NCBI RefSeq assembly: GCF_003431825.1
Contig: NZ_CP020083.1
Span: forward strand, 3,262,501 to 3,326,500
DNA: 64,000 nucleotides
Direction: 5' to 3'
DNA from: Blastomonas fulva
GTDB taxonomy: Bacteria > Pseudomonadota > Alphaproteobacteria > Sphingomonadales > Sphingomonadaceae
The position numbers and the translations under genes were made by a program. The notes below the pieces were generated by a model that saw only the letters and a list, made by a program, of their open reading frames with translations, made no database searches and was not told the origin of the DNA. This document shows, one piece after another, positions 17,778-26,523 of this stretch (position 1 is its first letter; each line of letters opens with the position of its first letter).

Positions 17778-18502
17778 CGCTGCTGTTCCACGCCAGCGAT
17801 CTGCATTTTGGAGCCGAGGACAGCGCCGCGCTCGACTGGTTCACGCGCTGTGTCGAGGAAGACGCGCCCGAGGCGGTGGTGATCACCGGCGATCTGACCA
17901 TGCGTGCGCGCTCGCGCGAGTTCGCCGCTGCGCAAAGCTGGCTAACTGCGCTGGGCGTGCCCGTGCTGATCGAGCCCGGCAACCACGACCTGCCCTATTT
18001 CAACCCCGTCCGGCGCATATGGCGGCCTTATGGCCGGGTGATGCGGCTGCAGGAGCAGTTGCACGATGGCGTAAGCATCGATCACGTCCATCTGGTCTCG
18101 CTCCCCACCACTGCGCGCGCGCAATGGCGTCTCAACTGGTCCAAGGGCAAAGTCGGCAGCCGCGCGCTGCACAATGCTGTGCAATCGCTCGAAGCAGGCC
18201 CCGATGACACCTGCCGGATCGTGCTGACGCACCACCCGCTGATCGAGGCTGCGACCCGCACCAGCGGGCGCACCACGGGCGGCCGCGCGGCGCTGGAAGC
18301 CATTGCTGCGGCAGGTGCGCATGCCGTTCTGTCCGGCCATGTCCACGATCCGTTCGACCAGCGTGTTACGACGGCCTATGGGCCGGTGAGACTGATCGGC
18401 GCAGGCACATTGTCCGAGCGCGTCCGGACCTCGCGACCCTCGTTCAACCGCATCACGGTCGAGGGCGGCAGCCTGTCCGCCACGGTCTGCACGATGAATT
18501 AA
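17774..18502 (+). CDS. Calcineurin-like metallophosphoesterase
   Basis: A 242-residue two-metal phosphoesterase. All five family motifs are visible: ASDLHFG (D-x-H), ITGDLT (GD), PGNHD, LTHHPL and GHVHDPFD. The compact form resembles cyclic-nucleotide phosphodiesterases (CpdA-like) and UDP-diacylglucosamine hydrolases, but the substrate is not decidable. It is translationally coupled to the preceding DAGK-like gene, so a lipid phosphate or nucleotide linked to that reaction is a reasonable guess. The ATG at 17774 begins the fold directly; an upstream in-frame extension to 17699 lies inside the kinase gene. Confidence 0.87.
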   Translation: MTLLFHASDLHFGAEDSAALDWFTRCVEEDAPEAVVITGDLTMRARSREFAAAQSWLTALGVPVLIEPGNHDLPYFNPVRRIWRPYGRVMRLQEQLHDGVSIDHVHLVSLPTTARAQWRLNWSKGKVGSRALHNAVQSLEAGPDDTCRIVLTHHPLIEAATRTSGRTTGGRAALEAIAAAGAHAVLSGHVHDPFDQRVTTAYGPVRLIGAGTLSERVRTSRPSFNRITVEGGSLSATVCTMN

Positions 18503-18579
18503 CGCGCCATAATCGTCCAAAACTTACAATCGACATTCGCCCTGCTAGTTTATCCTCCGACACCGGGGGGATTCGCAGC

Positions 18580-20631
18580 ATGCTCAGAAAACCGTTCAAT
18601 CCGTTCGAGGCGGCAATCTGGCGAAGGCTTGCCGAAACGCTGTTTGTCGAACCCGCACAGATGGCGATCAGTCCCCGCCAGGTGGTCGACAATCTGCAGC
18701 GCCTTTTTGCCAATATCGAAGGCGACACGCCGCGCGATACCGCGCTGTCGGTGATCGCGACCTGGGTGGTACTGGGTGGTCCGATCTGGCATTTTGCCCC
18801 GCGTCCTTTCCGCATCTGGCGGATCGAGCGGCGGCTGAAGAACAGCCGGATCGATCTGTTCCAGGACATGGCCCGCATCCGCGGCATCGTCTATGCGGGC
18901 TATTACGGCCATTGGCTCGACCAGGACGACGAAAATGCCAGCGACGCAGCCTCCGAAGACGCCAATCGTGCCAACCCGGTGTTCAATGCGATCGGCTTCA
19001 CCCTGCCCCGCCACCGGGCCCGTGCAGGGACCCCCGATGATCCGTTGATCGAGGAGCATGTCGGCAACGACCTTCCTCACACGGTGTTTGTTGGCGAAGA
19101 TGCGATCCCCGACAGCGTCGAGGTGATTGTCATCGGCTCGGGCGCGGGCGGCGCGGTCGCTGCCTCGAACCTTGCCGATCAGGGCTATGAGGTCCTTGTG
19201 GTCGAAGCCGGTCCTTACATGCCCAGCAGCCGGATGACCCCCAACGAGGCGCACATGTCTTCGAGCCTGTTCAAGGACGGAGCAATCCAGACAACGCGCA
19301 ACCGCGACATCATAGTCTTTCAGGGGCGTACGGTCGGCGGCTCCACCGTGGTCAACAATGGCATCTGCCTCAGGCTCGAGCGCGAGGGCGAAACCCATCC
19401 CGATGCCAATGACGTGCTGGCCACCTGGCGCGCGCTCGGCGCGGGTGTGGAACCGCAAGCGCTGGAGGAGAGCTATTGCCGGGTCGAGCAGCGGCTGGGC
19501 GTACACGAGATCGACAGAAGGCTGGGGCGCAACAACGGCACCCGGCTGCTTGACGGGTGGAACGCCTATCGCGCGGGATCCACCGATCCGCTCGACCAGC
19601 GTGCAATCTCGGGCTGGTTCCGCAAGAACTGGGGGCAGAAGACCGAACCCAATCATTGCGTCTCGTGCGGCTATTGCAACACCGGCTGCCCCTATGGACG
19701 CAAGCGCGCGATGCCCGAGAGCCTCCTGCGGCACGCGACGCTCAGCGCGCGACGCAAGGCGCGCATCCTGGCGCATGCCGAGGTCGCGCAGATCGGCTGG
19801 GGCGACCGTGTCATAGACGGACGGCGCGTGGCGACATCGGTGCAGGTGATGCTTCCCGATGGCCGCGGCAAGACGATCAGGGTCACCAAGGGCGTGGTCG
19901 TCGCCGCCGGCACCATCGCATCGAGCAACATCCTGTCAGCGAGCGGCATCGAAGGCACCGGCAAGGGCATCTCGCTCAACATCGCCTGCCCTGTGCCTGC
20001 GTTGATGCCCGATCCGGTCAACGCCTGGGACGAGGACCAGATGGCGACCTTCATCGATCGCGGCGACTTCCTGATCGAGAGCCATTTCCAGCCGCCGATG
20101 AGCATGGCTTCGCTGGTGCCGGGCTGGTTCGACGAGCACTTCCGCCGGATGCTCAACTACAACCGGCTGGCTTCGGCAGGCGCGCTATTCCCCGCCGACC
20201 GATTGGGAGAGATCAAAAAGGGCAAGCTTGGTTTCGAGCTCAAGCCGACCGATCTTGCCGTGCTTCGCCGCGCGCTGTCGACGCTGACCAAGATACACTT
20301 TGCGGGGGGTGCGACCGAGGTCTACCCCGCGCTGCTGCACGGCGAGACGCTGAGGGCAGGCATGACCGATGCCGAGATCGACGAATTCTACTGGAAGCAT
20401 ATCGAGGAACCCGATGACGTCGTGCTGTCTTCCAGTCACCCGCATGGCGGCAATGCGATCAACGCGGACCCTGCCAAGGGCGTGGTCGATCTAGACCAGC
20501 GGGTGCACGGCACCACCAACGTGCTGGTGACGGACGCGAGCGTGATGCCCAGCTGCATTCGCGTCAACGCGCAGCTGACCACCATGGCGATGGCCGACCG
20601 GGTGACTCATGGCAGGCGGGTGTTCGGCTGA
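18580..20631 (+). CDS. GMC-family FAD oxidoreductase with ferredoxin-like Cys motif
   Basis: A 683-residue flavoenzyme. After about 180 residues of N-terminal extension comes the FAD loop VIVIGSGAGGAVAASNLADQ, then GRTVGGSTVVNNG, and the C-terminal GMC active site with SSSHPHGGNAI (catalytic His) and RVNAQLTTMAMADR (Asn). In the middle, CVSCGYCNTGCPYG has the C-x2-C-x2-C-x3-C-P spacing of 4Fe-4S ferredoxins; related GMC dehydrogenases carry an Fe-S cluster at a comparable place. This suggests an alcohol or sterol dehydrogenase that passes electrons onward rather than to O2. A GGGGGG ribosome-binding site lies about 9 nt before the ATG. Confidence 0.85.
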   Translation: MLRKPFNPFEAAIWRRLAETLFVEPAQMAISPRQVVDNLQRLFANIEGDTPRDTALSVIATWVVLGGPIWHFAPRPFRIWRIERRLKNSRIDLFQDMARIRGIVYAGYYGHWLDQDDENASDAASEDANRANPVFNAIGFTLPRHRARAGTPDDPLIEEHVGNDLPHTVFVGEDAIPDSVEVIVIGSGAGGAVAASNLADQGYEVLVVEAGPYMPSSRMTPNEAHMSSSLFKDGAIQTTRNRDIIVFQGRTVGGSTVVNNGICLRLEREGETHPDANDVLATWRALGAGVEPQALEESYCRVEQRLGVHEIDRRLGRNNGTRLLDGWNAYRAGSTDPLDQRAISGWFRKNWGQKTEPNHCVSCGYCNTGCPYGRKRAMPESLLRHATLSARRKARILAHAEVAQIGWGDRVIDGRRVATSVQVMLPDGRGKTIRVTKGVVVAAGTIASSNILSASGIEGTGKGISLNIACPVPALMPDPVNAWDEDQMATFIDRGDFLIESHFQPPMSMASLVPGWFDEHFRRMLNYNRLASAGALFPADRLGEIKKGKLGFELKPTDLAVLRRALSTLTKIHFAGGATEVYPALLHGETLRAGMTDAEIDEFYWKHIEEPDDVVLSSSHPHGGNAINADPAKGVVDLDQRVHGTTNVLVTDASVMPSCIRVNAQLTTMAMADRVTHGRRVFG

Positions 20632-20648
20632 CCCGGCAAGCGTTGCTG

Positions 20649-21110
20649 TCAGTCCGCGTCCCAGCGTGCGGCATCGGCATAGTCGTCGTCGCGCGGCTCG
20701 ATCCAGTTGCGGCCTGCAGCCCCGGTCTCGCTCTTCCAGAACAGCGCGCGGCTCTTGAGGAAATCCATCAGGAAATCGGCGGCCTCGAAAGCCGCGCGGC
20801 GGTGCGCGCTGGCGGTGGCGACCAGAACGATCGGATCACGCGGTGCCATCTCCCCGACCCGGTGGATCACCAGCACCGCCTCGAGCGGCCAGCGGTTTGC
20901 AGCCCCCTGGACCGCCTCGGCAATGCCGCGCTCGGTCATCCCGGGATAATGCTGCAGGCAAAGCGCGCTCACCGCGCCATCGGTGCCCGATGGCCGCACC
21001 ATACCGGTGAAGCTGACCATCGCGCCCGAAGCGTCCAGCGACGCGCGGAACGCCGCCACTTCGGCCTCCGGATCGAAGCCCTCGCTCAGGATGCGGATGT
21101 CGCAGCGCAT
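20649..21110 (-). CDS. moaE: Molybdopterin synthase catalytic subunit MoaE
   Basis: A 153-residue MoaE, the large subunit that adds the dithiolene sulfurs to cyclic pyranopterin monophosphate using thiocarboxylated MoaD. Characteristic segments are GAMVSFTGMVRPSG, LQHYPGMTE, VIHRVGEMAPRDP, ASAHRRAAFEAADFLMD and KSRALFWKSE with the catalytic Lys residues. The start at 21110 is 1 bp after the moaD stop; a longer frame back to 21200 overlaps moaD and is unlikely. It is last in the moaA-moaD-moaE unit. Confidence 0.94.
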   Translation of the reverse strand: MRCDIRILSEGFDPEAEVAAFRASLDASGAMVSFTGMVRPSGTDGAVSALCLQHYPGMTERGIAEAVQGAANRWPLEAVLVIHRVGEMAPRDPIVLVATASAHRRAAFEAADFLMDFLKSRALFWKSETGAAGRNWIEPRDDDYADAARWDAD

Positions 21111-21111
21111 G

Positions 21112-21360
21112 TCAGCCCCCGCTGACGGGCGGCAGGAACGCCAGCTCGTCTTCGTCCTCGACCAGCGCATCGGCATCGACGATCGCGCCGTTGATTGCAT
21201 AGCGGATGCGCGGTTCGGCGAGCGCGCTGCCCAGCAGGTCGTCGCTCTGCCCGATAATGCCGATCAGATCGGCAATCGCCTGCGGCTCGCTCAGGCCCAG
21301 CATCCGCTCGGTCCCGCCGGCCAGATCACCCAGACGGCCAAAGAACAGCAATTGTGCCAT
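21112..21360 (-). CDS. moaD: Molybdopterin synthase sulfur carrier subunit MoaD
   Basis: An 82-residue ubiquitin-like protein (MAQLLFFGRLGDLAGG at the start) ending in the invariant Gly-Gly of FLPPVSGG, which is adenylated and thiocarboxylated to donate sulfur to molybdopterin. It sits between moaA (9-bp gap) and moaE (1-bp gap), as expected for the heterotetramer partners. Confidence 0.93.
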   Translation of the reverse strand: MAQLLFFGRLGDLAGGTERMLGLSEPQAIADLIGIIGQSDDLLGSALAEPRIRYAINGAIVDADALVEDEDELAFLPPVSGG

Positions 21361-21369
21361 GGTCCGCGC

Positions 21370-22380
21370 TCAGCCGCCGGTCATCGACATATGCCGCGCC
21401 AGCGCGGGTGCCGCGCCGGGGGCATCGATGTGGAAATCATGCCGCTCGGGCTTTCTTGCGATTGCGCGATCCAGCGCGGCATCGAGCGCCGCCTCGCTGT
21501 CCGGACCACGCATCGCGGCGCGCAGATCGACCTGGTCGTTCTGGCCGAGGCACATGAAGATCTGCCCCGTCGCGGTAACGCGCACGCGGTTGCAGTTGGC
21601 GCAGAAATTGTTGGTCAGCGGGGTGATGAAGCCCAGCCGCCCGCCGGTTTCGGCGATATCGACATAGCGCGCAGGGCCACCGCTGTCGTGCGGGCTCTGC
21701 TGCAGTGTCCAGTCCTGTTCCAGCCGGTCGCGCACCGCGGTGAGCGGCAGGTAATGGTCGAACCGGTCTTCCTCGACCTCGCCCAGCGGCATGACCTCGA
21801 TCAGCGTGACATCGAAGCCGCGGCCGTGCGCCCAGCCGATCAGCGCGGGCAGCTCCTCTTCGTTCAGACCCTTGAGCGCTACGGTGTTGAGCTTGATCTT
21901 GAGCCCCGCACGGTCGGCCGCATCGATGCCTTCGCGCACCTGTGCCAGCGCATCGCGGCGGGTGAGTTTCGCGAACAGATCGGGCTGGAGCGTATCGAGC
22001 GAGATGTTGATCCGGCGGACCCCGGCATCGACCAGAGCGCCCGCGTGCTGCTTGAGCTGCGTCCCGTTGGTGGTGAGCGTCAGTTCGTCGAGCCCATTGC
22101 CCAGCTCGCGACCCAGCTTCCCGATCAGCGTCATCAGATCGCGCCGCACCAGAGGCTCGCCCCCGGTCAGCCGGATCTTGCGCACGCCGCGCGCGATGAA
22201 GGCGAGGCCCAGCCGGTGCAACTCCTCAAGGCTCAGCACTTCGGCCTTGGGCAGGAACTGCATCCGCTCGGGCATGCAGTAAGAGCAGCGCAGGTCGCAG
22301 CGATCGGTCACCGAAAGGCGGACATAGCTGATCGTGCGCGAAAAGCTGTCGATCAGCGGACGGGCGGTTACCAGGGTCAT
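21370..22380 (-). CDS. moaA: GTP 3',8-cyclase MoaA (radical SAM)
   Basis: A 336-residue radical SAM enzyme that starts molybdenum cofactor synthesis by cyclising GTP. The N-terminal SAM cluster is CDLRCSYC (residues 28-35) and the SAM-binding GGEP is present ([12 protein letters not shown]). The C-terminal second cluster uses FCANCNRVR and the later Cys in IFMCLGQ. The protein ends in Gly-Gly (MTGG), needed for activity in the family. It leads the moaADE unit; moaC, moaB and the mogA/moeA functions are not in the window. Confidence 0.96.
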   Translation of the reverse strand: MTLVTARPLIDSFSRTISYVRLSVTDRCDLRCSYCMPERMQFLPKAEVLSLEELHRLGLAFIARGVRKIRLTGGEPLVRRDLMTLIGKLGRELGNGLDELTLTTNGTQLKQHAGALVDAGVRRINISLDTLQPDLFAKLTRRDALAQVREGIDAADRAGLKIKLNTVALKGLNEEELPALIGWAHGRGFDVTLIEVMPLGEVEEDRFDHYLPLTAVRDRLEQDWTLQQSPHDSGGPARYVDIAETGGRLGFITPLTNNFCANCNRVRVTATGQIFMCLGQNDQVDLRAAMRGPDSEAALDAALDRAIARKPERHDFHIDAPGAAPALARHMSMTGG

Positions 22381-22419
22381 TCAGTGAGGACTACAGCAAG
22401 CATCGGCCAGCGCCCACCC

Positions 22420-22941
22420 TCAATTTTGGGATTGCTCGGGCGCCGGGGCCTTGTTGGGGACAGGAACGATCAGCGGCGCATGCCGCCAGCGCACCAGCAG
22501 CCGCACCAGATTCAGCCCCGATAGCCCCAAAGTCGCGGTGTTGCGCAAGGGGTGGACATTGACGCGGGGCTGCGCTGCAAGCACCTCGTCGAGCACCAGC
22601 TGCACCCGCCCGCGCGCGTCGTTCAATACGGCAAGCGGCGTCACCGAGCCCGGGGTGATCCCCAGCAGCTCGATCATCTCGTCCGCGCTGCCGAAGCTGA
22701 ATCGCCCTGCCCCCACCATATGCCTGAGCGCGCCCAGATCGACCTGCTTTTCGGCTAGCACCGTCACCAGATAGAACTGCCCGCCCGCGTCCTTCAGGAA
22801 CAGGTTCTTGGTGTGCGCACCGGGCACCAGCCGCTCCACCGCGCTGCTTTCCAGCACGGTGAAGACGGCTTCATGCTCGACCTGATCGAATGCGATCCCG
22901 GCGGCGGTCAGTTCCTTGTGCAGGCGGCTGTCGTCGGTCAT
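22420..22941 (-). CDS. ProX/YbaK-type aminoacyl-tRNA deacylase
   Basis: A 173-residue single-domain trans-editing protein (prolyl-tRNA synthetase-associated domain) that clears mischarged Ala- or Cys-tRNA(Pro). Seen are FDQVEHEAVFTVLES, GAHTKNLFLKD with the conserved Lys, LVTVLAEKQVDL, FSFGSADEMIELLGITPGSVTPLAV and VNVHPLRNTATLGLS. It is co-oriented with moaA 39 bp downstream and 9 bp after the serine-hydrolase gene, so it may share their transcript. ProXp-ala versus other subtypes cannot be told. Confidence 0.88.
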   Translation of the reverse strand: MTDDSRLHKELTAAGIAFDQVEHEAVFTVLESSAVERLVPGAHTKNLFLKDAGGQFYLVTVLAEKQVDLGALRHMVGAGRFSFGSADEMIELLGITPGSVTPLAVLNDARGRVQLVLDEVLAAQPRVNVHPLRNTATLGLSGLNLVRLLVRWRHAPLIVPVPNKAPAPEQSQN

Positions 22942-22950
22942 CGGTCCTGA

Positions 22951-24141
22951 TCAATCCGCCGCCATGGCAAGCTGCTGAAAGAACTGCAGCTGCGGGATAC
23001 GCAGATCTGCCCCGCTCGCCTTGGGCCAGTTGCTGACCACCGCGATGACCAGCTTCTTCTCCGGCACGATCAGGATCGCCTGGCCGAAGATGCCCTGTCC
23101 GCCCCAGGCACCGCCGGGATAGGTCCACCACTGATAGCCATAGCCAAAGCCCGGCAGGCCGATCGGCGCCTGTTCCTTGCCGGCTTCGGCAAACCAGCCC
23201 TCGGGCACCTGGCCTGCGCCGCCTTCCATCGCGAACAGCCCCATGCGGGCATAGTCCGCCAGCCGGATCGAGAGGCAGCATCCGCCGACATTCTGCCCGG
23301 CGGAATCGACCATCCAGAACAGATCGCCCTCGAAGCCCGCAGGCTTGACGATCTTCTCTTCGGCATATTCGGTCAGCGTCTTGCCGGTGGCGCGCTGGAC
23401 GATCACGCCGATGAGGTTGGTTTCACCAGTCTTGTAAACCCATTTGGTTCCAGGTTCGGCCTCGCGCGGCAGCGTCTTCATGTATGCGCTGTTGGGATCC
23501 TCGCCGGGCTTCACCGCAACTGAGAGCATCTTGACGACATCGCTGTTGGGATCGGTGTAATCCTCGTTCCATTTGACCCCCGAGGTCATCGTCAGGATCT
23601 GCTTGACCGACACCCCGTCATAGCCGCTGCCCTTGAGCTCGGGGACGTACTTGGTCACCGGATCATCGACCGAGGTGATCAGGCCATCCTTGACCGCAGC
23701 GCCGACCAGCGTCGAGGTAAACGACTTGGCGACCGAAAAACTGGTCCAGCGATCCTGCGCGCCCAGCCCCAGGCCGTAGCGCTCCAGCCGCACCTTGCCG
23801 TCCTGGATCACCATCAGCCCGGCGACATTCTGCGCGGTCATGAAGGCCTCGATCTCGGCATCGCTCACGGGAAGCGCCGCACCCTTGGGCAGCGCTCGCG
23901 GCGTTCCTGCCTTGGCGGTGGTGCCGGGGAACTGCGCCTCCATGCTGCGGAAATTGGCCGAGCGCTGCGCGTCGGACCAGAACAGGATCTGCGCGCCCGC
24001 AGTGCGCACCCGCTCCATCTCGGCGGGGCTCATCTGCTGGATCGCCTTGACCGCCGGGGCAGATTCCTTGGCAACCGCAATCGATCCTGCGCCCACCGCC
24101 AGCGCACACGCCGCTGCAAAACTCGTCCAAACCCGCATCAC
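22951..24141 (-). CDS. Exported class C beta-lactamase-like serine hydrolase
   Basis: A 396-residue secreted hydrolase with a signal peptide (MRVWTSFAAACALAVGAG, cleaved near IAVA|KES). The catalytic S-x-x-K is in FSVAKSFTSTL; the Tyr motif is WVYKTGETN; the third motif region is GAWGGQGIFGQAI. The N-terminal WTSFSVAKS context and Trp-rich C-terminal part resemble the 6-aminohexanoate-dimer hydrolase/esterase branch rather than true penicillin-resistance enzymes. ATG 24141 and 24138 are adjacent alternatives. Natural substrate unknown. Confidence 0.86.
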   Translation of the reverse strand: MMRVWTSFAAACALAVGAGSIAVAKESAPAVKAIQQMSPAEMERVRTAGAQILFWSDAQRSANFRSMEAQFPGTTAKAGTPRALPKGAALPVSDAEIEAFMTAQNVAGLMVIQDGKVRLERYGLGLGAQDRWTSFSVAKSFTSTLVGAAVKDGLITSVDDPVTKYVPELKGSGYDGVSVKQILTMTSGVKWNEDYTDPNSDVVKMLSVAVKPGEDPNSAYMKTLPREAEPGTKWVYKTGETNLIGVIVQRATGKTLTEYAEEKIVKPAGFEGDLFWMVDSAGQNVGGCCLSIRLADYARMGLFAMEGGAGQVPEGWFAEAGKEQAPIGLPGFGYGYQWWTYPGGAWGGQGIFGQAILIVPEKKLVIAVVSNWPKASGADLRIPQLQFFQQLAMAAD

Positions 24142-24163
24142 CCTGTCTCCTCTTTTATGTCTT

Positions 24164-25558
24164 TCATGATTTCATCGCCGCATACGCCGCCAGCGCGCGC
24201 TCGCGCGCCTGTTTATGCGCGATGATCTTCCTGGGATAGCCCTTGATGAACTTGCCCGCCGCTTCCGGATCATGGATGGCGCTGTCGGAAAGATCGGCAA
24301 GCTCGGGTACCCACTGGCGGATATAGCCTGCGGCATCGAACTTTTCCGACTGGGTCAGCGGCGCCATGATGCGGACGAACATGTTCGAATCTACGCCGGT
24401 GCCAGCGGTCCACTGCCAGTTGGTGGCGTTCGAACCGTAATCGGCATCGACCAGCGTATCCCAGAACCACGTCTCGCCCACGCGCCAGTCGACCAGCAGA
24501 TGCTTGATCAGGAACGAGGCCGCCACCATCCGCACGCGGTTGTGCATCCAGCCTGTCGCCCAGAGCTGGCGCATTCCGGCATCGACCAGCGGATAGCCGG
24601 TGCGGCCCTGCTGCCAGGCCTCGACCTCGCGGCGAACCTCGGGGTCATCGGCATCGCGCCAGGGGAACGCATCGAACGGTTCGCGCGCGTTGGCCCTGCC
24701 GTAATCGGGGTATTGCGCAATCACGTTCTGCCCATAGTCGCGCCAGACCAGTTCCTTGAGGAATGTCTCGACCGATCCGCCCGCTTCCATCGTCGCGTGC
24801 CAGACGGTCGCAGGCGAAATCTCGCCGAAATGGAGGTGTGGCGACAGGCGCGAGGTTCCCTCGATCGAGGGCAGGTTGCGGCGGTCTTCGTAATGCCTGG
24901 CCTTGTCGACAAAGGCATCCACGCGTTCGGCCGCCCCCGACTCGCCGGGTGTCCATTCCTCGGCAAAGCCCGTTGCCCAATCGGGCTTGGTCGGCAGCAG
25001 CTTCCAGTCTGCAAGTTCATCGCTTTTCGGCCAGGCCTTGGGCGCGTCGAGCGACTTCGGAGCAGGCAGCGGCTCAGGCGGGGGCATGTGCTGCGCCAGC
25101 GCGCGCCAGAACGGCGTGTAGATCTTGTAGGGCTGGCCGCTGCCGGTGGTCACCGATCCGGGCGGCATCAGATAGTTGCCGTGATGCCGCTCGAGCGCGC
25201 AACCCTCGGGCAGCGCCTCTTTCAGCGCCTTTTCGGCATTGCGCCACCAGGGTTCGTAGTGCCGCACGCAGTGCACCGATGCCGCACCGGTCTCGCGCGC
25301 CAGTTCGGCCAGCACATCGGCAGCAGCGCCCCGGCGCAGCACCAGCCGCGAGCCCAGCTTGCGCAGATCCGCATCAAGCGCGGCGAGGCTGTGGTGCAGC
25401 CACCAGCGCGATGCCCCGCCCATCTTGCGGTGCCTGGGTGTGTCGTCGTCGAGGACATAAACGGGGATCACCGGCCCCGCACTTGCCGCCGCCACGAACG
25501 CTGCCTGATCGGCGAGCCTGAGGTCGCGGCGCAGCCAGACAATCGCGGGGCGGGTCAT
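24164..25558 (-). CDS. phrB: Deoxyribodipyrimidine photolyase
   Basis: A 464-residue FAD photolyase that uses blue light to split cyclobutane pyrimidine dimers. The N-terminal antenna-binding domain starts IVWLRRDLRLAD. The FAD domain has GTSRLSPHLHFGEISP, the Trp-rich active site in RTGYPLVDAGMRQLW, ATGWMHNRVRM, and NATNWQWTAGTG. It ends YPRKIIAHKQARERAL. Its start overlaps the stop of the upstream DUF457 gene by 4 bp (25555-25558), so translation is coupled. Confidence 0.95.
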   Translation of the reverse strand: MTRPAIVWLRRDLRLADQAAFVAAASAGPVIPVYVLDDDTPRHRKMGGASRWWLHHSLAALDADLRKLGSRLVLRRGAAADVLAELARETGAASVHCVRHYEPWWRNAEKALKEALPEGCALERHHGNYLMPPGSVTTGSGQPYKIYTPFWRALAQHMPPPEPLPAPKSLDAPKAWPKSDELADWKLLPTKPDWATGFAEEWTPGESGAAERVDAFVDKARHYEDRRNLPSIEGTSRLSPHLHFGEISPATVWHATMEAGGSVETFLKELVWRDYGQNVIAQYPDYGRANAREPFDAFPWRDADDPEVRREVEAWQQGRTGYPLVDAGMRQLWATGWMHNRVRMVAASFLIKHLLVDWRVGETWFWDTLVDADYGSNATNWQWTAGTGVDSNMFVRIMAPLTQSEKFDAAGYIRQWVPELADLSDSAIHDPEAAGKFIKGYPRKIIAHKQARERALAAYAAMKS

Positions 25559-26517
25559 GGCCTGCCCTTCACATCGACGACCACGGTGAACCGGTCGGCA
25601 ATCGGCGAACTGTCAAAACGTGCGTCGCGCAAGGTCACTCTTTTGCCCCCCGGGATATCGGTCAGCCTGGCATATGGGATCCGCGCCCAGAACAAAAAGG
25701 CCCGCGCTTCAGAGTTTTGCGCCGCCGCGCGCGCGACCCAGGGGCTTGCCATGTTGGTCGCAGCCTGCCCAGCCTGCAGGCTGAGCGCGGGCGCGCCCAA
25801 TGCGCTGTACGCGCCCCTGCCGATCAGATCATCGCCGCGCCATAGCATGTCGCGATGCCAGAAGCGCACCGGGACTGCGTTGGCGATAACCAGATCGGGC
25901 GTGATCCCGCGCTGCTTGCGGATGGCCTGCACAGTGTCCGCCTCCGCCTTGGCCGAGAGCGCGAAATTGCCTGCGATATAGACCAGCGCCAGCGCCAGCA
26001 CCGCCTGCGCCGGACGCTCCCAGCCGTTCCGTCCCGCCGCCTCCCTGCGCCGCGAGGCCCAGATGCCCAACGGCAGGATGGTCCACAGCACAGCATCGAT
26101 GATAAACAGCGTATCGCCGTGGAACCAGCGAGGCGAGAACGGCTCGAGCAGGCGGATGCCATAATTGTTCATGTAGTCGAGCGCGGGGTGCGACAGCGTT
26201 CCGATATAGGCGAGGATCAGCAGCGGCACCGGTCGCACCGGCAATCGCGACCTTGGCCGCTTGCGCCGCCGCACCTGCCAGCGCTCGAAGCCAACCATCG
26301 CGGCGGTGAGCAGCAGCGGCAGGATCAGCAGGGCGATCGGCCCATGGGTGAGGCCACGCCGCAGCGCCAGCGACTGGGTGCCCAGCACGCTGAGCACCGC
26401 ATCGATATCGGGCAGGTTCGCGCCGATGATAAGCGTCGGCACCGCAAGCCCGGTCATCCGCTTGAGCCCGGCCTGCCCCAGCGCCCATCCGGCGAGGCCG
26501 TGGGTGAAATTGTCCAT
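25555..26517 (-). CDS. YdjM/DUF457-type membrane metal-dependent hydrolase-like protein
   Basis: A 320-residue inner-membrane protein of the DUF457 (YdjM) family. It begins MDNFTHGLAGWALGQAG with the conserved His, then IGANLPDIDAV with the paired Asp residues, RGLTHGPIA, and LSHPALDYMNNYG: a His/Asp set that suggests a metal site near the membrane. About five hydrophobic segments are seen, then a soluble C-terminal domain. The enzymatic reaction of this family is not established. It lies 6 bp from the cyanophycinase-like gene and overlaps phrB. Confidence 0.82.
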   Translation of the reverse strand: MDNFTHGLAGWALGQAGLKRMTGLAVPTLIIGANLPDIDAVLSVLGTQSLALRRGLTHGPIALLILPLLLTAAMVGFERWQVRRRKRPRSRLPVRPVPLLILAYIGTLSHPALDYMNNYGIRLLEPFSPRWFHGDTLFIIDAVLWTILPLGIWASRRREAAGRNGWERPAQAVLALALVYIAGNFALSAKAEADTVQAIRKQRGITPDLVIANAVPVRFWHRDMLWRGDDLIGRGAYSALGAPALSLQAGQAATNMASPWVARAAAQNSEARAFLFWARIPYARLTDIPGGKRVTLRDARFDSSPIADRFTVVVDVKGRP

Positions 26518-26523
26518 GGCAGT

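Noticed and set aside
22951..24141. Beta-lactam resistance gene
   Set aside because: The S-x-x-K fold is present, but the surrounding motifs fit the esterase/amide hydrolase branch; resistance is not supported.
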